From: Idiomarina xiamenensis 10-D-4
GTDB lineage: Bacteria; Pseudomonadota; Gammaproteobacteria; Enterobacterales; Alteromonadaceae
Direction of reading: 5' to 3'
Length of the DNA stretch: 64,000 nt
Assembly (NCBI RefSeq): GCF_000299895.1
Contig: NZ_AMRG01000003.1
Span: forward strand, 62,001-126,000
Below the pieces are notes generated by a model. The model was not told where the DNA came from, ran no database searches, and saw nothing but the letters and a program-made list of their open reading frames with translations. Positions 34,310 through 44,092 of the stretch are shown here, in pieces; position 1 is the stretch's first letter; each line of letters starts with the position of its first letter. The translations under genes were made by a program, and so were the position numbers.

Positions 34310-34684
34310 TTACAGGCCAGCACGCTCTTTCATGGCTGCTGCCACGGGTGAGTCTGCATGGCCGTTAGCCTGAGCCCACTCGTAATCACCAGAACCGGTG
34401 ATATCTTCAACCGCTAGACGACCAACGATGAAGGTACCGATGTCATTAGCACCGTGCTCCATCGCAAATTGTAATAAGGTTTGACCATTGCAACGCACGC
34501 TGCCGTATACATCACGGATACGTACACGCGAATCACGTAATTTTTTACGCATACGCATGGTGTCGTCGCCTTGGACATAGGTGCACAAGCTCAATGCGAG
34601 TTCGTTGGCTTGCGCTGGCTTACTTAACGTAACGCCACCCAACGCAATAGTTGCGGCTAATGCGCTGATAATAGCTGTTTTCAT
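34310..34684 (-). CDS. Secreted DUF3718-family protein
   Basis: A 124-residue periplasmic protein with a signal peptide (cleavage after KPAQA). The mature part (LSLCTYVQGDDTMRMRKKLRDSRVRIRDVYGSVRCNGQTLLQFAMEHGANDIGTFIVGRL) is what I recognise as DUF3718, common in Shewanella-like genomes. Two cysteines about 30 residues apart could form a disulfide. Function unknown. It is transcribed alone, with its own terminator. Confidence 0.7.
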   Translation of the reverse strand: MKTAIISALAATIALGGVTLSKPAQANELALSLCTYVQGDDTMRMRKKLRDSRVRIRDVYGSVRCNGQTLLQFAMEHGANDIGTFIVGRLAVEDITGSGDYEWAQANGHADSPVAAAMKERAGL

Positions 34685-34793
34685 GGATGACTCCCGACTG
34701 CCTGATTAAAAAAGCAACAGTATAATACAACCTATCGGCATCGGAATCAATTGCTTAAAAATCACTTAAGTAGCTGATTTTAACAACAAATCG

Positions 34794-35285
34794 TTAACCT
34801 GCTCTATCGTATATCAGGGTCTCGAAAGCCAACGAGTTAGCCTCGTCGGCGGCATGATATTGCCGCTCTAGCTGGCGCCATTTGGCACTTTTCTGGTAGT
34901 CGGGAAAATGTGCATCGCCGTCAACATCTAAATCGATGAGGGTCAAATAGAGTCTGTCAGCACGCGGCAAAAAAAGTTCATAAATTTTTTCGCCACCGAT
35001 GATCATCAGTTCTTCCACTGGCCCTGCAGCAGCAATCGCTTGTTCAACGCCCGCCGCCCAAATCACGTCTTGACGCTGATAATCGGGCTGGCGGCTAACC
35101 ACGATGTTACGACGTCCGGGTAACGGACGGCCAATTGAATCAAAGGTCTTACGCCCCATAACAATTGGCTTATTCATGGTCATTTTTTTAAAATACTGTA
35201 ACTCAGCTGGCAGATGCCAAGGCATTTTATTCTGCTGACCAATAACTCGCTGATTGGCCATTGCCGCTATCATTGAAATACGCAT
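34794..35285 (-). CDS. folA: Dihydrofolate reductase
   Basis: FolA reduces dihydrofolate to tetrahydrofolate with NADPH, completing the cycle used by ThyA (5408-6259). The 163-residue protein begins MRISMIAAMANQRVIGQQNKMPWHLPAE, with the catalytic acidic residue after MPWHL, the GRKTFDSIGRPLPGRRN NADPH segment and MIIGGEKIYELFLPRADRLYLTLID. The ATG at 35285 is chosen because AAGGA lies six bases upstream; another ATG two codons earlier overlaps that site. It stands 44 bases from the end of obgE. Confidence 0.95.
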   Translation of the reverse strand: MRISMIAAMANQRVIGQQNKMPWHLPAELQYFKKMTMNKPIVMGRKTFDSIGRPLPGRRNIVVSRQPDYQRQDVIWAAGVEQAIAAAGPVEELMIIGGEKIYELFLPRADRLYLTLIDLDVDGDAHFPDYQKSAKWRQLERQYHAADEANSLAFETLIYDRAG

Positions 35286-35329
35286 TTTCATCCTTATCGC
35301 TGCACAGCATAACGCCGATAGCGAGACAA

Positions 35330-36532
<1,203 letters not shown>

Positions 36533-36639
36533 CTATTCACTTAACCATCTTTTTGACTATCGCTGTTTGCATAGTAGCACAGAAGCGCCAAGTATCAGAG
36601 CGATACCCCGCCGCGCGCAAGCCTAGGCAAAACGCATAA

Positions 36640-36684
36640 ACAACGTACTTATGAACAACGTACTTATAAACAACGTACTTATAA
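36640..36684. repeat. Three tandem 15-bp repeats upstream of obgE
   Basis: Three head-to-tail copies of acaacgtacttat(a/g)a occupy 36640-36654, 36655-36669 and 36670-36684; only one base differs, in the first copy. They lie between the rpmA terminator and the obgE start. There are no spacers, so it is not a CRISPR array. It could affect obgE transcription or be a simple slippage repeat. Confidence 0.8.
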
Positions 36685-36714
36685 ACAAAAAGCCCCGCCG
36701 TAAAAGGCGGGGCT
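36685..36714 (-). terminator. Terminator after rpmA
   Basis: Arms agccccgcc and ggcggggct with a six-base loop; on the minus strand a T run follows the stem. It closes the rplU-rpmA transcript about 30 bases after rpmA. Confidence 0.88.
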
Positions 36715-36741
36715 TTATATTCAATTCAGTGTGACAGCTAA

Positions 36742-36999
36742 TTAGTCAGCAACAACACTGATGAATTTACGGTTCTTAGGACCTTTCACTTCGAAAGATA
36801 CTTTACCATCCGCCATTGCGAATAAGGTGTGATCGCGGCCAACACCAACGTTATCACCAGCGTGGAAACGTGTACCACGTTGACGAACTAAGATGTTACC
36901 TGCCAATACTGACTCGCCACCGAAACGCTTAACACCCAGACGTTTACTTTCTGAGTCACGACCGTTACGAGTTGAACCACCTGCCTTTTTGTGAGCCAT
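36742..36999 (-). CDS. rpmA: 50S ribosomal protein L27
   Basis: The 85-residue L27 begins [20 protein letters not shown] and keeps [32 protein letters not shown]. Its N terminus reaches the peptidyl-transferase centre; as usual in gammaproteobacteria there is no cleavable leader. It follows rplU by 16 bases in one operon and is closed by its own terminator. Confidence 0.97.
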   Translation of the reverse strand: MAHKKAGGSTRNGRDSESKRLGVKRFGGESVLAGNILVRQRGTRFHAGDNVGVGRDHTLFAMADGKVSFEVKGPKNRKFISVVAD

Positions 37000-37015
37000 G
37001 TGTCGTTACTCCTTA

Positions 37016-37327
37016 TTAACCGTTAATACCAGTGATTTTCACTTCAGTGAACCACTGACGATGACCTTGCTGCTTGCGCGAGTGCTTACGACGACGGAAC
37101 TTAACGATAGTTACTTTATCGCCGCGGCCGTGGTTAACCACTTCGGCTTTGACGCTGCCACCTGAAATCAGAGGCGCACCAATTTGCACATCATCACCGT
37201 TAGAAATCATTAAAACCTGGTCGAATTCAACCACATCACCAGTGGCCGCTTCCAGCTTTTCCAGGCGGACGATTTGGCCTTCAGTCACACGGTGCTGCTT
37301 ACCGCCACTTTGGAATACTGCGTACAT
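37016..37327 (-). CDS. rplU: 50S ribosomal protein L21
   Basis: L21, 103 residues, same length as in E. coli when started at the ATG at 37327 ([18 protein letters not shown]), which has GGAGA upstream. The end [26 protein letters not shown] is diagnostic. It binds 23S rRNA and is the first gene of the L21-L27 operon, divergent from ispB, as in E. coli. Confidence 0.97.
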   Translation of the reverse strand: MYAVFQSGGKQHRVTEGQIVRLEKLEAATGDVVEFDQVLMISNGDDVQIGAPLISGGSVKAEVVNHGRGDKVTIVKFRRRKHSRKQQGHRQWFTEVKITGING

Positions 37328-37380
37328 AGGATTCTCCAATTACCCTCAAGCGGGTGCCGTATTTTTAATTCAGGGCGCGA

Positions 37381-37409
37381 ATTTTACTCAAGCACGACGC
37401 CAAAAGCAA
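37381..37409 (-). promoter_or_regulatory. Sigma-70 type promoter for rplU-rpmA
   Basis: Read on the minus strand: -35 TTGCTT, a 17-base spacer, and -10 TAAAAT, about 54 bases upstream of the rplU start. Close to consensus and in the expected place, but not tested. Confidence 0.6.
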
Positions 37410-37578
37410 GTAGAAAAACCGATTGATCGCAATGATCGTTAACAGCGTTTAAATGGTCTCTTTAACTAACCGAAGAAAGGCGGCAGTTTGTCGTGACGCA
37501 ACTGGCATCTAGCTAGTCCGTCAGGTACAATCCGCTCACTTACACTTTGTTAACTATGCAGCAAAATTTGCAATCACT

Positions 37579-38553
37579 ATGATGGACATGCAAACCATAA
37601 AAACGCTTACCGCCAATGATATGCAGGGCGTTGATCGACTGATTAGTAAGCAACTTCAATCCGATGTCGCGTTGATCAATCAGTTAGGTTTATACATTGT
37701 GAATAGCGGTGGTAAACGCTTACGTCCATTATTAGCCATTTTGGCTGCACGCGCTTGTGGTTATCAAGGTGATAAACATTGGACGCTAGCCACCATCGTT
37801 GAGTTCATTCACACTGCCACATTACTGCATGACGATGTGGTTGATGAGTCCCAACTACGCCGTGGCCGAGAAACCGCCAATGCGGTTTTTGGTAATCAAG
37901 CTAGCGTGTTAGTTGGTGATTTTCTGTATACCCGCGCGTTTCAGTTAATGGTGACGTTAGACTCGATGCGGGTCATGCAAATACTGGCCGATGCCACCAA
38001 TGTGATTGCCGAGGGCGAAGTCATGCAGTTAATGAACTGCAACGACCCTAGCACCACCGAAGAACGCTATTTTTCGGTGATATATAGCAAAACCGCTCGC
38101 CTGTTCGAGGCCGCCACCCAGCTAGGTGGCTTACTCAGCGAGGTTGACGCACATAGCGAACAACAATTAGCGACTTATGGCCGTCACTTAGGCACCGCCT
38201 TTCAGTTAGTCGATGACTTGCTGGATTACACCGCAGACAGTGATGTCATGGGTAAGCAAGCCGGCGACGATCTGGCCGAGGGTAAACCAACGTTGCCGCT
38301 GTTGTATGCCATGTGGCATGGTGACGATAACGAACGTCAGCTAATTGCCAGTGCCATAGAAAACGGCGATGGTCGTGGCCAATTGGACAGTATTGTCGAC
38401 GTCATGCAGCGTACCGGCGCGCTTGACTATACTCGCGAGAAAGCGCTCGAAGAGGCCGCTAAAGCACGCGCCGCTATCGACTTTCTAGACGACTCTGATT
38501 ATAAACAAGCACTGCTGACATTAACCGCACAGGCGGTCGAGCGCGTCGCTTAA
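37579..38553 (+). CDS. ispB: Octaprenyl diphosphate synthase
   Basis: A 324-residue trans-prenyltransferase that builds the C40 side chain of ubiquinone and menaquinone from FPP and IPP. Both aspartate-rich motifs are present: LLHDDVVDES (first) and LVDDLLDYTAD (second), together with GGKRLRPLLA and GDFLYTRAF. Product length is inferred from close similarity to E. coli IspB. Three in-frame ATGs stand at the 5' end; alignment with E. coli favours 37579 or 37582. It is divergent from rplU, the conserved arrangement. Confidence 0.94.
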   Translation: MMDMQTIKTLTANDMQGVDRLISKQLQSDVALINQLGLYIVNSGGKRLRPLLAILAARACGYQGDKHWTLATIVEFIHTATLLHDDVVDESQLRRGRETANAVFGNQASVLVGDFLYTRAFQLMVTLDSMRVMQILADATNVIAEGEVMQLMNCNDPSTTEERYFSVIYSKTARLFEAATQLGGLLSEVDAHSEQQLATYGRHLGTAFQLVDDLLDYTADSDVMGKQAGDDLAEGKPTLPLLYAMWHGDDNERQLIASAIENGDGRGQLDSIVDVMQRTGALDYTREKALEEAAKARAAIDFLDDSDYKQALLTLTAQAVERVA

Positions 38554-38573
38554 GTTAATTCTGCTGACGATGA

Positions 38574-39494
38574 TCACGTATTGTCGTTACGCTGATGCTT
38601 AATCAACTGACGAATGATCAAACTTGCAGTATGGCGATCGATATCCAGCGCGCGCCGCAATTGCTCCATAGTTTCCGCATCTTCCGCATCAAACTGACCG
38701 TCGGCCAGTATATGCTCGGCTAGAATTTTGAAATGCGAACGCCGGCGCGCTAATTGCTCAGAAAAACCGGACGCCAAAATACCCGCCGGTAACGCCACCA
38801 TCCCCATACCAATCAAGGTGATCATGCCGCCAAACAAACGTCCTAATGGCGTAATCGGTGTGACATCGCCATACCCTACGGTAGTTAGCGTCGTCACTGC
38901 CCACCACATTGCCGCCGGAATACTGGCAAACTTATCGGGTTGCACATCAGACTCAATAATATAGATGCCGCTAGAGGCTAAAATCATCAGCACAAACAAC
39001 ACACTAAAAGCCGCGAATAAATTTTTACGCTCATCGTGTAAAACAGCCAGTAACATCCGGAACGCTCGCGAATAGCGAGTAAACTTAAAGAGTCGCAGCA
39101 AACGCAGTACGCGCAGGAAGCGTAAATCAATAGTGACCACCATGTTTAGCCAGCCAGGTAAAATGGCAAACAAGTCAACTAACGCCATCGGCGACAGCGC
39201 GTATTGCAAGCGAGCGCGCCAGCGCGGTTGCTGTCGATAACGACGAATTTCTACAATCGACCAAACTCTTAAAGCGTATTCGATGCTAAAAACGATGATG
39301 GAAAAGGTTTCAAATAATTGAAAAGCGTGGCGATAACTTTGATAAATCGAGGCAACAGACTCGGCCATTACAGCCGCGACATTAAGAAATATCAGCGCCA
39401 TTAGCGCGTAATTGATGATTTTACCGGGCAGCGTATGCTGACCATTGCCCTCTAATAGGGCCGCCGTCAAGCGACGATAATATGCTAGCTTCAT
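38574..39494 (-). CDS. Voltage-gated potassium channel
   Basis: A 306-residue six-helix channel of the Kv/KvAP type. The S4 voltage sensor is visible as spaced arginines (RFLRVLRLLRLFKFTRYSR), the selectivity filter is TLTTVGYGDVTP, and S6 follows (GMGMVALPAGILASGF). A C-terminal cytoplasmic tail of about 60 residues follows. The start is taken at the ATG at 39494; a TTG at 39512 lies within a hairpin and is unlikely. No clear Shine-Dalgarno sequence is present. It lies downstream of mdh on the same strand and converges with ispB. Confidence 0.9.
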   Translation of the reverse strand: MKLAYYRRLTAALLEGNGQHTLPGKIINYALMALIFLNVAAVMAESVASIYQSYRHAFQLFETFSIIVFSIEYALRVWSIVEIRRYRQQPRWRARLQYALSPMALVDLFAILPGWLNMVVTIDLRFLRVLRLLRLFKFTRYSRAFRMLLAVLHDERKNLFAAFSVLFVLMILASSGIYIIESDVQPDKFASIPAAMWWAVTTLTTVGYGDVTPITPLGRLFGGMITLIGMGMVALPAGILASGFSEQLARRRSHFKILAEHILADGQFDAEDAETMEQLRRALDIDRHTASLIIRQLIKHQRNDNT

Positions 39495-39500
39495 GAAGTG

Positions 39501-39531
39501 GTAGTAGCCCAATACCTGATTGGGCTACTAC
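39501..39531. repeat. 13-bp perfect hairpin between mdh and the K+ channel gene
   Basis: Arms gtagtagcccaat and attgggctactac with a five-base loop fill the gap between the mdh stop and the channel start. No T run follows on the minus strand. It may attenuate read-through from mdh or hide the channel's ribosome-binding region. Confidence 0.65.
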
Positions 39532-39539
39532 TTTGGCCA

Positions 39540-40475
39540 TTAGCCCTTAACGAAGTCAATACCTTTTTGGATATCGCCCTTCAAGCCGTCAAGCATTTCA
39601 GCTTTACACTGTTGCTCAAAAGCACTCAGCTCGCCATAGGGCAGGATCTCTTCGATGCCCTGCTGACCTAAGCGAACCGCTTGCGCGAAGAACTGCGCAT
39701 CGCTACCGTCGCCTTCGACATAGGCATACTCGGTTACGTGCTCGCCATTCAGCGCTTTGACCAACGATAAACAGAAGCGTGCTGCGGCTTGGCCCATCGA
39801 CAAGGTTGCTGAACCACCGCCCGCTTTCGCCTCGACCACTTCGGTACCGGCGTTCTGAATACGGTGAGTTAACGATTTGATTTCGTCGTCGCTAAAGCTC
39901 ACACCCTTAACCTGAGATAACAATGGCAAGATGGTGGTACCGCTATGGCCACCGATAACTGGCACGTCGATATTAGCCGGGTTCAAGCCACGTAATTCAG
40001 CAATGAAAGCCTCTGAACGAATAACGTCTAAGGTCGTCACACCAAATAATTTGTGCTTGTTATATACACCTTTAGCTTTCAGTACTTCAGCGGCAATTGC
40101 GACCGTTGTATTGACCGGGTTAGTAATAATGCCCACGCAAGCATCCGGACAGTTGTCAGCAATCGCTTCGACAAGATTTTTTACGATACCGGCATTCATG
40201 TTGAACAGATCTGAACGATCCATACCTGGCTTGCGCGGTACGCCTGCCGGGATCAAGACAACGTCACTACCGACTAACGCTGCCGCTAGGTCGTCTTTAC
40301 CAAAACCGGCAATTTTGACGTCGGTTGGGATGTGACTTAAGTCTACTGCCACACCAGGAACGACGGGGGCAACGTCATATAAAGACAATTCTGAACCGGC
40401 TGGTAGTTGGGTTTTCAGCAACAACGATAGCGCCTGACCGATACCGCCAGCAGCACCTAAAACAGCAACTTTCAT
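39540..40475 (-). CDS. mdh: Malate dehydrogenase
   Basis: Mdh interconverts malate and oxaloacetate with NAD in the TCA cycle. The 311-residue protein, from the ATG at 40475 ([20 protein letters not shown]), has the NAD-binding glycine loop, the substrate arginines in [14 protein letters not shown] and the catalytic histidine in [15 protein letters not shown]. An ATG four codons upstream is not needed. It is divergent from argR, the usual arrangement in enteric and marine gammaproteobacteria. Confidence 0.96.
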   Translation of the reverse strand: MKVAVLGAAGGIGQALSLLLKTQLPAGSELSLYDVAPVVPGVAVDLSHIPTDVKIAGFGKDDLAAALVGSDVVLIPAGVPRKPGMDRSDLFNMNAGIVKNLVEAIADNCPDACVGIITNPVNTTVAIAAEVLKAKGVYNKHKLFGVTTLDVIRSEAFIAELRGLNPANIDVPVIGGHSGTTILPLLSQVKGVSFSDDEIKSLTHRIQNAGTEVVEAKAGGGSATLSMGQAAARFCLSLVKALNGEHVTEYAYVEGDGSDAQFFAQAVRLGQQGIEEILPYGELSAFEQQCKAEMLDGLKGDIQKGIDFVKG

Positions 40476-40634
40476 CTTGAACTCCATTACATTTGGATAG
40501 CGTCAGAAAGACACCAGATGGGTTAATTTACGCGCTCAAACTCTACTCTATAAGACCCTAAATTACAACTGAGCGCAGCATGGCTAGGCGCACTGACGCA
40601 TTTCGGTTACACTGCCAGCACAGTCCCATTAAGC

Positions 40635-41111
40635 ATGCAGAAAAGTATGGCACAACAAAAACAAGATGCACTGTTAGAAGCGTTCAAAGCACTCCTTAAT
40701 GAGGAACGCTACGGTTCTCAAGGCGCTATCGTCGACGCCTTGAAAGATAAGGGCTTCGACAACATCAGTCAGTCTAAAGTGTCGCGCATGTTAAGCAAGT
40801 ATGGTGCGGTGCGTACCCGAAATGCTAAACAAGAAATGGTGTACTGTTTACCGGCCGAATTGGGTATCCCATCGACCCGAGCGCCATTAAAACAACTTGT
40901 TTTGGATATTCAGCACAATGATGTGATGGTGATCATTCGCACCAGCCCGGGTGCCGCTCAATTGATCGCACGCTTATTGGATTCTGTTGGTAAACAAGAA
41001 GGCGTGCTGGGTACTATCGCCGGCGACGATACGATTTTTATTGCGCCACTCAAAGTGGCTGATATCGACTTTACGCTAAATAAAGTACGACAACTATTTG
41101 AAAATGCCTAA
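40635..41111 (+). CDS. argR: Arginine repressor
   Basis: ArgR, the hexameric arginine-dependent regulator of arginine synthesis and catabolism and accessory factor of Xer recombination. The 158-residue protein has the winged-helix part ([26 protein letters not shown], then [21 protein letters not shown]) and the C-terminal arginine-binding and oligomerisation domain ([24 protein letters not shown]). An in-frame ATG at 40647 fits E. coli length slightly better. I could not see a convincing ARG box in the intergenic region. Confidence 0.95.
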   Translation: MQKSMAQQKQDALLEAFKALLNEERYGSQGAIVDALKDKGFDNISQSKVSRMLSKYGAVRTRNAKQEMVYCLPAELGIPSTRAPLKQLVLDIQHNDVMVIIRTSPGAAQLIARLLDSVGKQEGVLGTIAGDDTIFIAPLKVADIDFTLNKVRQLFENA

Positions 41112-41120
41112 GCGCAGAAC

Positions 41121-42041
41121 CTAAATGCTGTTTTCTAAAAAGTCGATTGAGGGCACAAAAAAGGCCGCATTACTGAGCGCTTGGGTATAGTCCAACCAAG
41201 GGTCGTAATCGCCCTCGACATCGGCGTAGTAGCGCTGCTTTAGCCACTCAGTCACTTGTCGCGGTCGCTGACTGAAGTAGCACGCTAAGAGTCCTTGTTC
41301 ACGCAAATCACCCCATGGCATATTTTGCCGTAAAAACAATAGCGGCTGCTCTTGCGCGTCAAACAATCGCGCTTTAGCAGCGTGAGTGATTTGTTGTATT
41401 TCTGCCTCGGGCAAACGTTCTCCAGAGACTTTACGACGCCCCATTAGCTGTTCTTGTTGTTCACTCGGTAATAGCTCCCAGCGCCTTAAATCATGTCTAA
41501 ACTTTTGCAAAAATAGGTAGCTACCGGCGGCGAAACGGCTGTCTTGTTCGTCATCTATCAGCGCCGCTGCGCGCTTGCGCATGGCGCGCGGGTTATCCGG
41601 TGCCTCAATAAAGCCATTCAAGTCGCGTCCGTCTAAATAACGGAAGGTGCGGATTTGTTCGACCAACTCAACATCGTGTCCAAACCATTCCATCAACGCG
41701 CGCACCGCTAAGTAATTGGCGTCAAAACGGTCTGAGCGCACACTCAGCAACAAGTCAACGGGTTGCCGCGGGGCATAACGGTCACCGTCTTGTAAATCAG
41801 GAAAGGGTTGTAACTGCAGTGGCCGATACTTGTTATAAACAATATCCCAGTAATCGTTACCAACCGCCACAAAGCCATTCAGCATGGCCTCTGAAAAACG
41901 TTCATCAAGCTCACGTAAAATAGCCGGCACCTGCGCCAGCTTGCGGCGCATCATCTCGGTATCATCGGTCATCACGTTTAAAAATAAGGTCAGACCGTGT
42001 AAATTGGGTTCAGCACACACACCCGTTTGCGGCTGTTGCAT
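41121..42041 (-). CDS. DyP-type peroxidase family protein with altered active site
   Basis: A 306-residue protein resembling E. coli YfeX and other dye-decolourising peroxidases. The proximal haem histidine (His221, ITHAAKARLF) and the distal arginine (Arg239, LFLRQNMPWG) are kept, as is GSYLFLQKFRHDL. The family's GFxDGTENP motif reads GFIEAPDNP here (residues 143-151): the catalytic Asp is Glu146 and the next Gly is Ala. It has no signal peptide, so it is cytoplasmic. Peroxidase activity may be changed; haem binding looks possible. It converges with argR. Confidence 0.82.
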   Translation of the reverse strand: MQQPQTGVCAEPNLHGLTLFLNVMTDDTEMMRRKLAQVPAILRELDERFSEAMLNGFVAVGNDYWDIVYNKYRPLQLQPFPDLQDGDRYAPRQPVDLLLSVRSDRFDANYLAVRALMEWFGHDVELVEQIRTFRYLDGRDLNGFIEAPDNPRAMRKRAAALIDDEQDSRFAAGSYLFLQKFRHDLRRWELLPSEQQEQLMGRRKVSGERLPEAEIQQITHAAKARLFDAQEQPLLFLRQNMPWGDLREQGLLACYFSQRPRQVTEWLKQRYYADVEGDYDPWLDYTQALSNAAFFVPSIDFLENSI

Positions 42042-42223
42042 CGCTTGCAGTCCTTAATTCAGCTCATGGCCAGCTTTTGGTGTTTCGCGCCTGTCGTCTA
42101 TTGCTTCATCAATTAGAGGACCAAATAGCGCAGTAAACAGTTGAGTTATCGTGTTTTTATTGCGCAACCTTGATTGCGCTTTAAAATGATTGCAATAATT
42201 TAACATAGAATTCAGGAGTGACT

Positions 42224-44011
42224 ATGCGTCTTTTCATCGCTTTTGTCGCTGTCGCACTACTAACAGGCTGCGCGACGCCATCAAACTCGACTACGTCAGC
42301 AACTCAGCAGCGTCAACAAAACAACGCCGATAGCCGCTTTACACAATTAGCAGATAATATTTGGCAGCAACAAGTATTACTCAACCCGGTATCGGCATCG
42401 GCTCGCGATCACCGCGAATTTGATGGGCAACTACAAGACATGTCACCGGCAGCGGTAAAAGCTCGCTACGAAAAGCAAAAAGGCTGGCTGGAACAACTGC
42501 AAGCCGTCGACGTTAGCCAGTTAAATGAACAAAACCAGATTAACCATGCCATGCTCGTCTACGGGATTAAAAACGATGTCGACGAGTACCGCTTTAACGC
42601 GCATTACATGCCGTTAACGGCCGAGGGTAGTTTTCATAGCTCGCTCGCATTTTTACCCAGTTACCACCCATTTCGCGATAAAGCTGACTATCAGTCATAT
42701 CTTGACCGACTAGCGGCCATTCCGACCTACATGGAGCAGCAAACCGATTGGCTACGCAAAGCCATGAGCGAGGGTTACACGCAACCGGCAGCCGCGATGG
42801 CCGGCTTTGAGGAGAGTATTTACGCCTATATTGTACAGCAACCTGAAGACAGCGTTTATTACCGTCCTTTCCAGAAAAAGCCAGAGTTTATCGGTGCCGA
42901 TGAATGGGCGAATCTGCAGCAACAGGCGGCTAACGTGATTGACGATGCAGTGATGCCAGCTTACCAAAACTATTTTGAGTTTATGGTTACCCGTTATTTG
43001 CCTAATGCGCGTGATAGCGTAGGCGCCAGCGAGCTACCTAATGGTGAGGCTTTTTATAACAACCGCATCAAGCACTACACCACGACCGACATGACCGCCG
43101 CGCAAATTCATGAGCTCGGTTTAACCGAGGTTAAGCGTATTCGCGCAGAAATGGATGCGGTTATCGCTAAAACCGGTTTTGACGGTAGTTTTAGTGAATT
43201 CACCGACTTTCTTCGTAACGACCCACAGTTTTATCCCAAAAGCGCGGATGAGCTGCTACGTTATGCCTCATTCATCGCCAAAAAAATGGACGGTAAATTA
43301 CCGGGTTTGTTTAAGACTTTGCCACGTAAACCATACGGCGTAGCACCAGTACCAGCAGAGATTGCGCCGAAATACACAACCGGCCGTTACTCTGGCTCAA
43401 GTCGTGATGACCAAGCGGGATTCTATTGGGTAAACACTTATGCCCTAGATCGCCGCCCTCTGTATCAAATGGAAGCGTTGACCTTACACGAAGCCGTACC
43501 CGGCCACCATTTGCAAATTGCCTTAGCCAACGAAATGGATGATTTACCGGAATACCGCCGGAGCACCTATATTTCGGCATTCGGCGAAGGCTGGGGGCTA
43601 TATGCCGAGTACCTTGGTATCGAAGCCGGCTTTTACCAAGACCCATACAGTGAATTTGGTCGACTTAGTTATGAAATGTGGCGTGCTGCACGGCTAGTGG
43701 TCGATACCGGTATGCACGCGATGGGTTGGAGCCGTCAACAAGCTATCGACTTTATGGCTAGCAACACCGCGCTATCACTGCACAACGTCACCACCGAAAT
43801 CGATCGCTATATTACTTGGCCAGCGCAAGCCTTGTCATACAAACTGGGCGAGTTAACCATCAAGCGTCTACGTCAAGAGGCGGAAACAGCGCTAGGTGCC
43901 GATTTTGACTTACGCGAATTTCATGATGCCGTACTGAAAAACGGTAGCGTTCCATTAGATGTGTTAGAGCAACAAATCCGACAGTGGATTAAAGCACAAA
44001 CTGCGGTTTAA
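42224..44011 (+). CDS. DUF885-family lipoprotein, putative metallopeptidase
   Basis: A 595-residue DUF885 protein. The N terminus MRLFIAFVAVALLTGCATP is a lipoprotein signal with Cys at the lipobox, so it should be anchored in the envelope after Lgt and Lsp processing. The candidate zinc site is HEAVPGHHLQIAL, followed by a later Glu-rich segment (SAFGEGWGLYAEYLG). The family is thought to be zinc peptidases but substrates are unknown. The start is the ATG at 42224 with AGGAG seven bases upstream; a GTG two codons earlier is weaker. Confidence 0.85.
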   Translation: MRLFIAFVAVALLTGCATPSNSTTSATQQRQQNNADSRFTQLADNIWQQQVLLNPVSASARDHREFDGQLQDMSPAAVKARYEKQKGWLEQLQAVDVSQLNEQNQINHAMLVYGIKNDVDEYRFNAHYMPLTAEGSFHSSLAFLPSYHPFRDKADYQSYLDRLAAIPTYMEQQTDWLRKAMSEGYTQPAAAMAGFEESIYAYIVQQPEDSVYYRPFQKKPEFIGADEWANLQQQAANVIDDAVMPAYQNYFEFMVTRYLPNARDSVGASELPNGEAFYNNRIKHYTTTDMTAAQIHELGLTEVKRIRAEMDAVIAKTGFDGSFSEFTDFLRNDPQFYPKSADELLRYASFIAKKMDGKLPGLFKTLPRKPYGVAPVPAEIAPKYTTGRYSGSSRDDQAGFYWVNTYALDRRPLYQMEALTLHEAVPGHHLQIALANEMDDLPEYRRSTYISAFGEGWGLYAEYLGIEAGFYQDPYSEFGRLSYEMWRAARLVVDTGMHAMGWSRQQAIDFMASNTALSLHNVTTEIDRYITWPAQALSYKLGELTIKRLRQEAETALGADFDLREFHDAVLKNGSVPLDVLEQQIRQWIKAQTAV

Positions 44012-44037
44012 CGCGTATCACACTGATGAGTGAAGCA

Positions 44038-44069
44038 AAAAAAACCCCGTTATGATAACGGGGTTTTTT
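44038..44069. terminator. Bidirectional terminator between the DUF885 gene and acnB
   Basis: Arms aaaaccccgttat and ataacggggtttt with a one-base loop centre, flanked by A runs on the left and T runs on the right, so it can end transcription from both convergent genes. Confidence 0.88.
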
Positions 44070-44092
44070 AATGTTTGCTCTAACAACAAGGA

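Noticed and set aside
36640-36684. Possible small CRISPR array
   Set aside because: The three 15-bp units abut each other with no spacers, and there are no cas genes in the window.
39501-39531. Hairpin as a standard intrinsic terminator of mdh
   Set aside because: There is no T run after the stem on the minus strand; kept as an unexplained hairpin instead.
40476-40634. ARG box between mdh and argR
   Set aside because: Autoregulation of argR would predict one, but no stretch close enough to the consensus could be found by eye.
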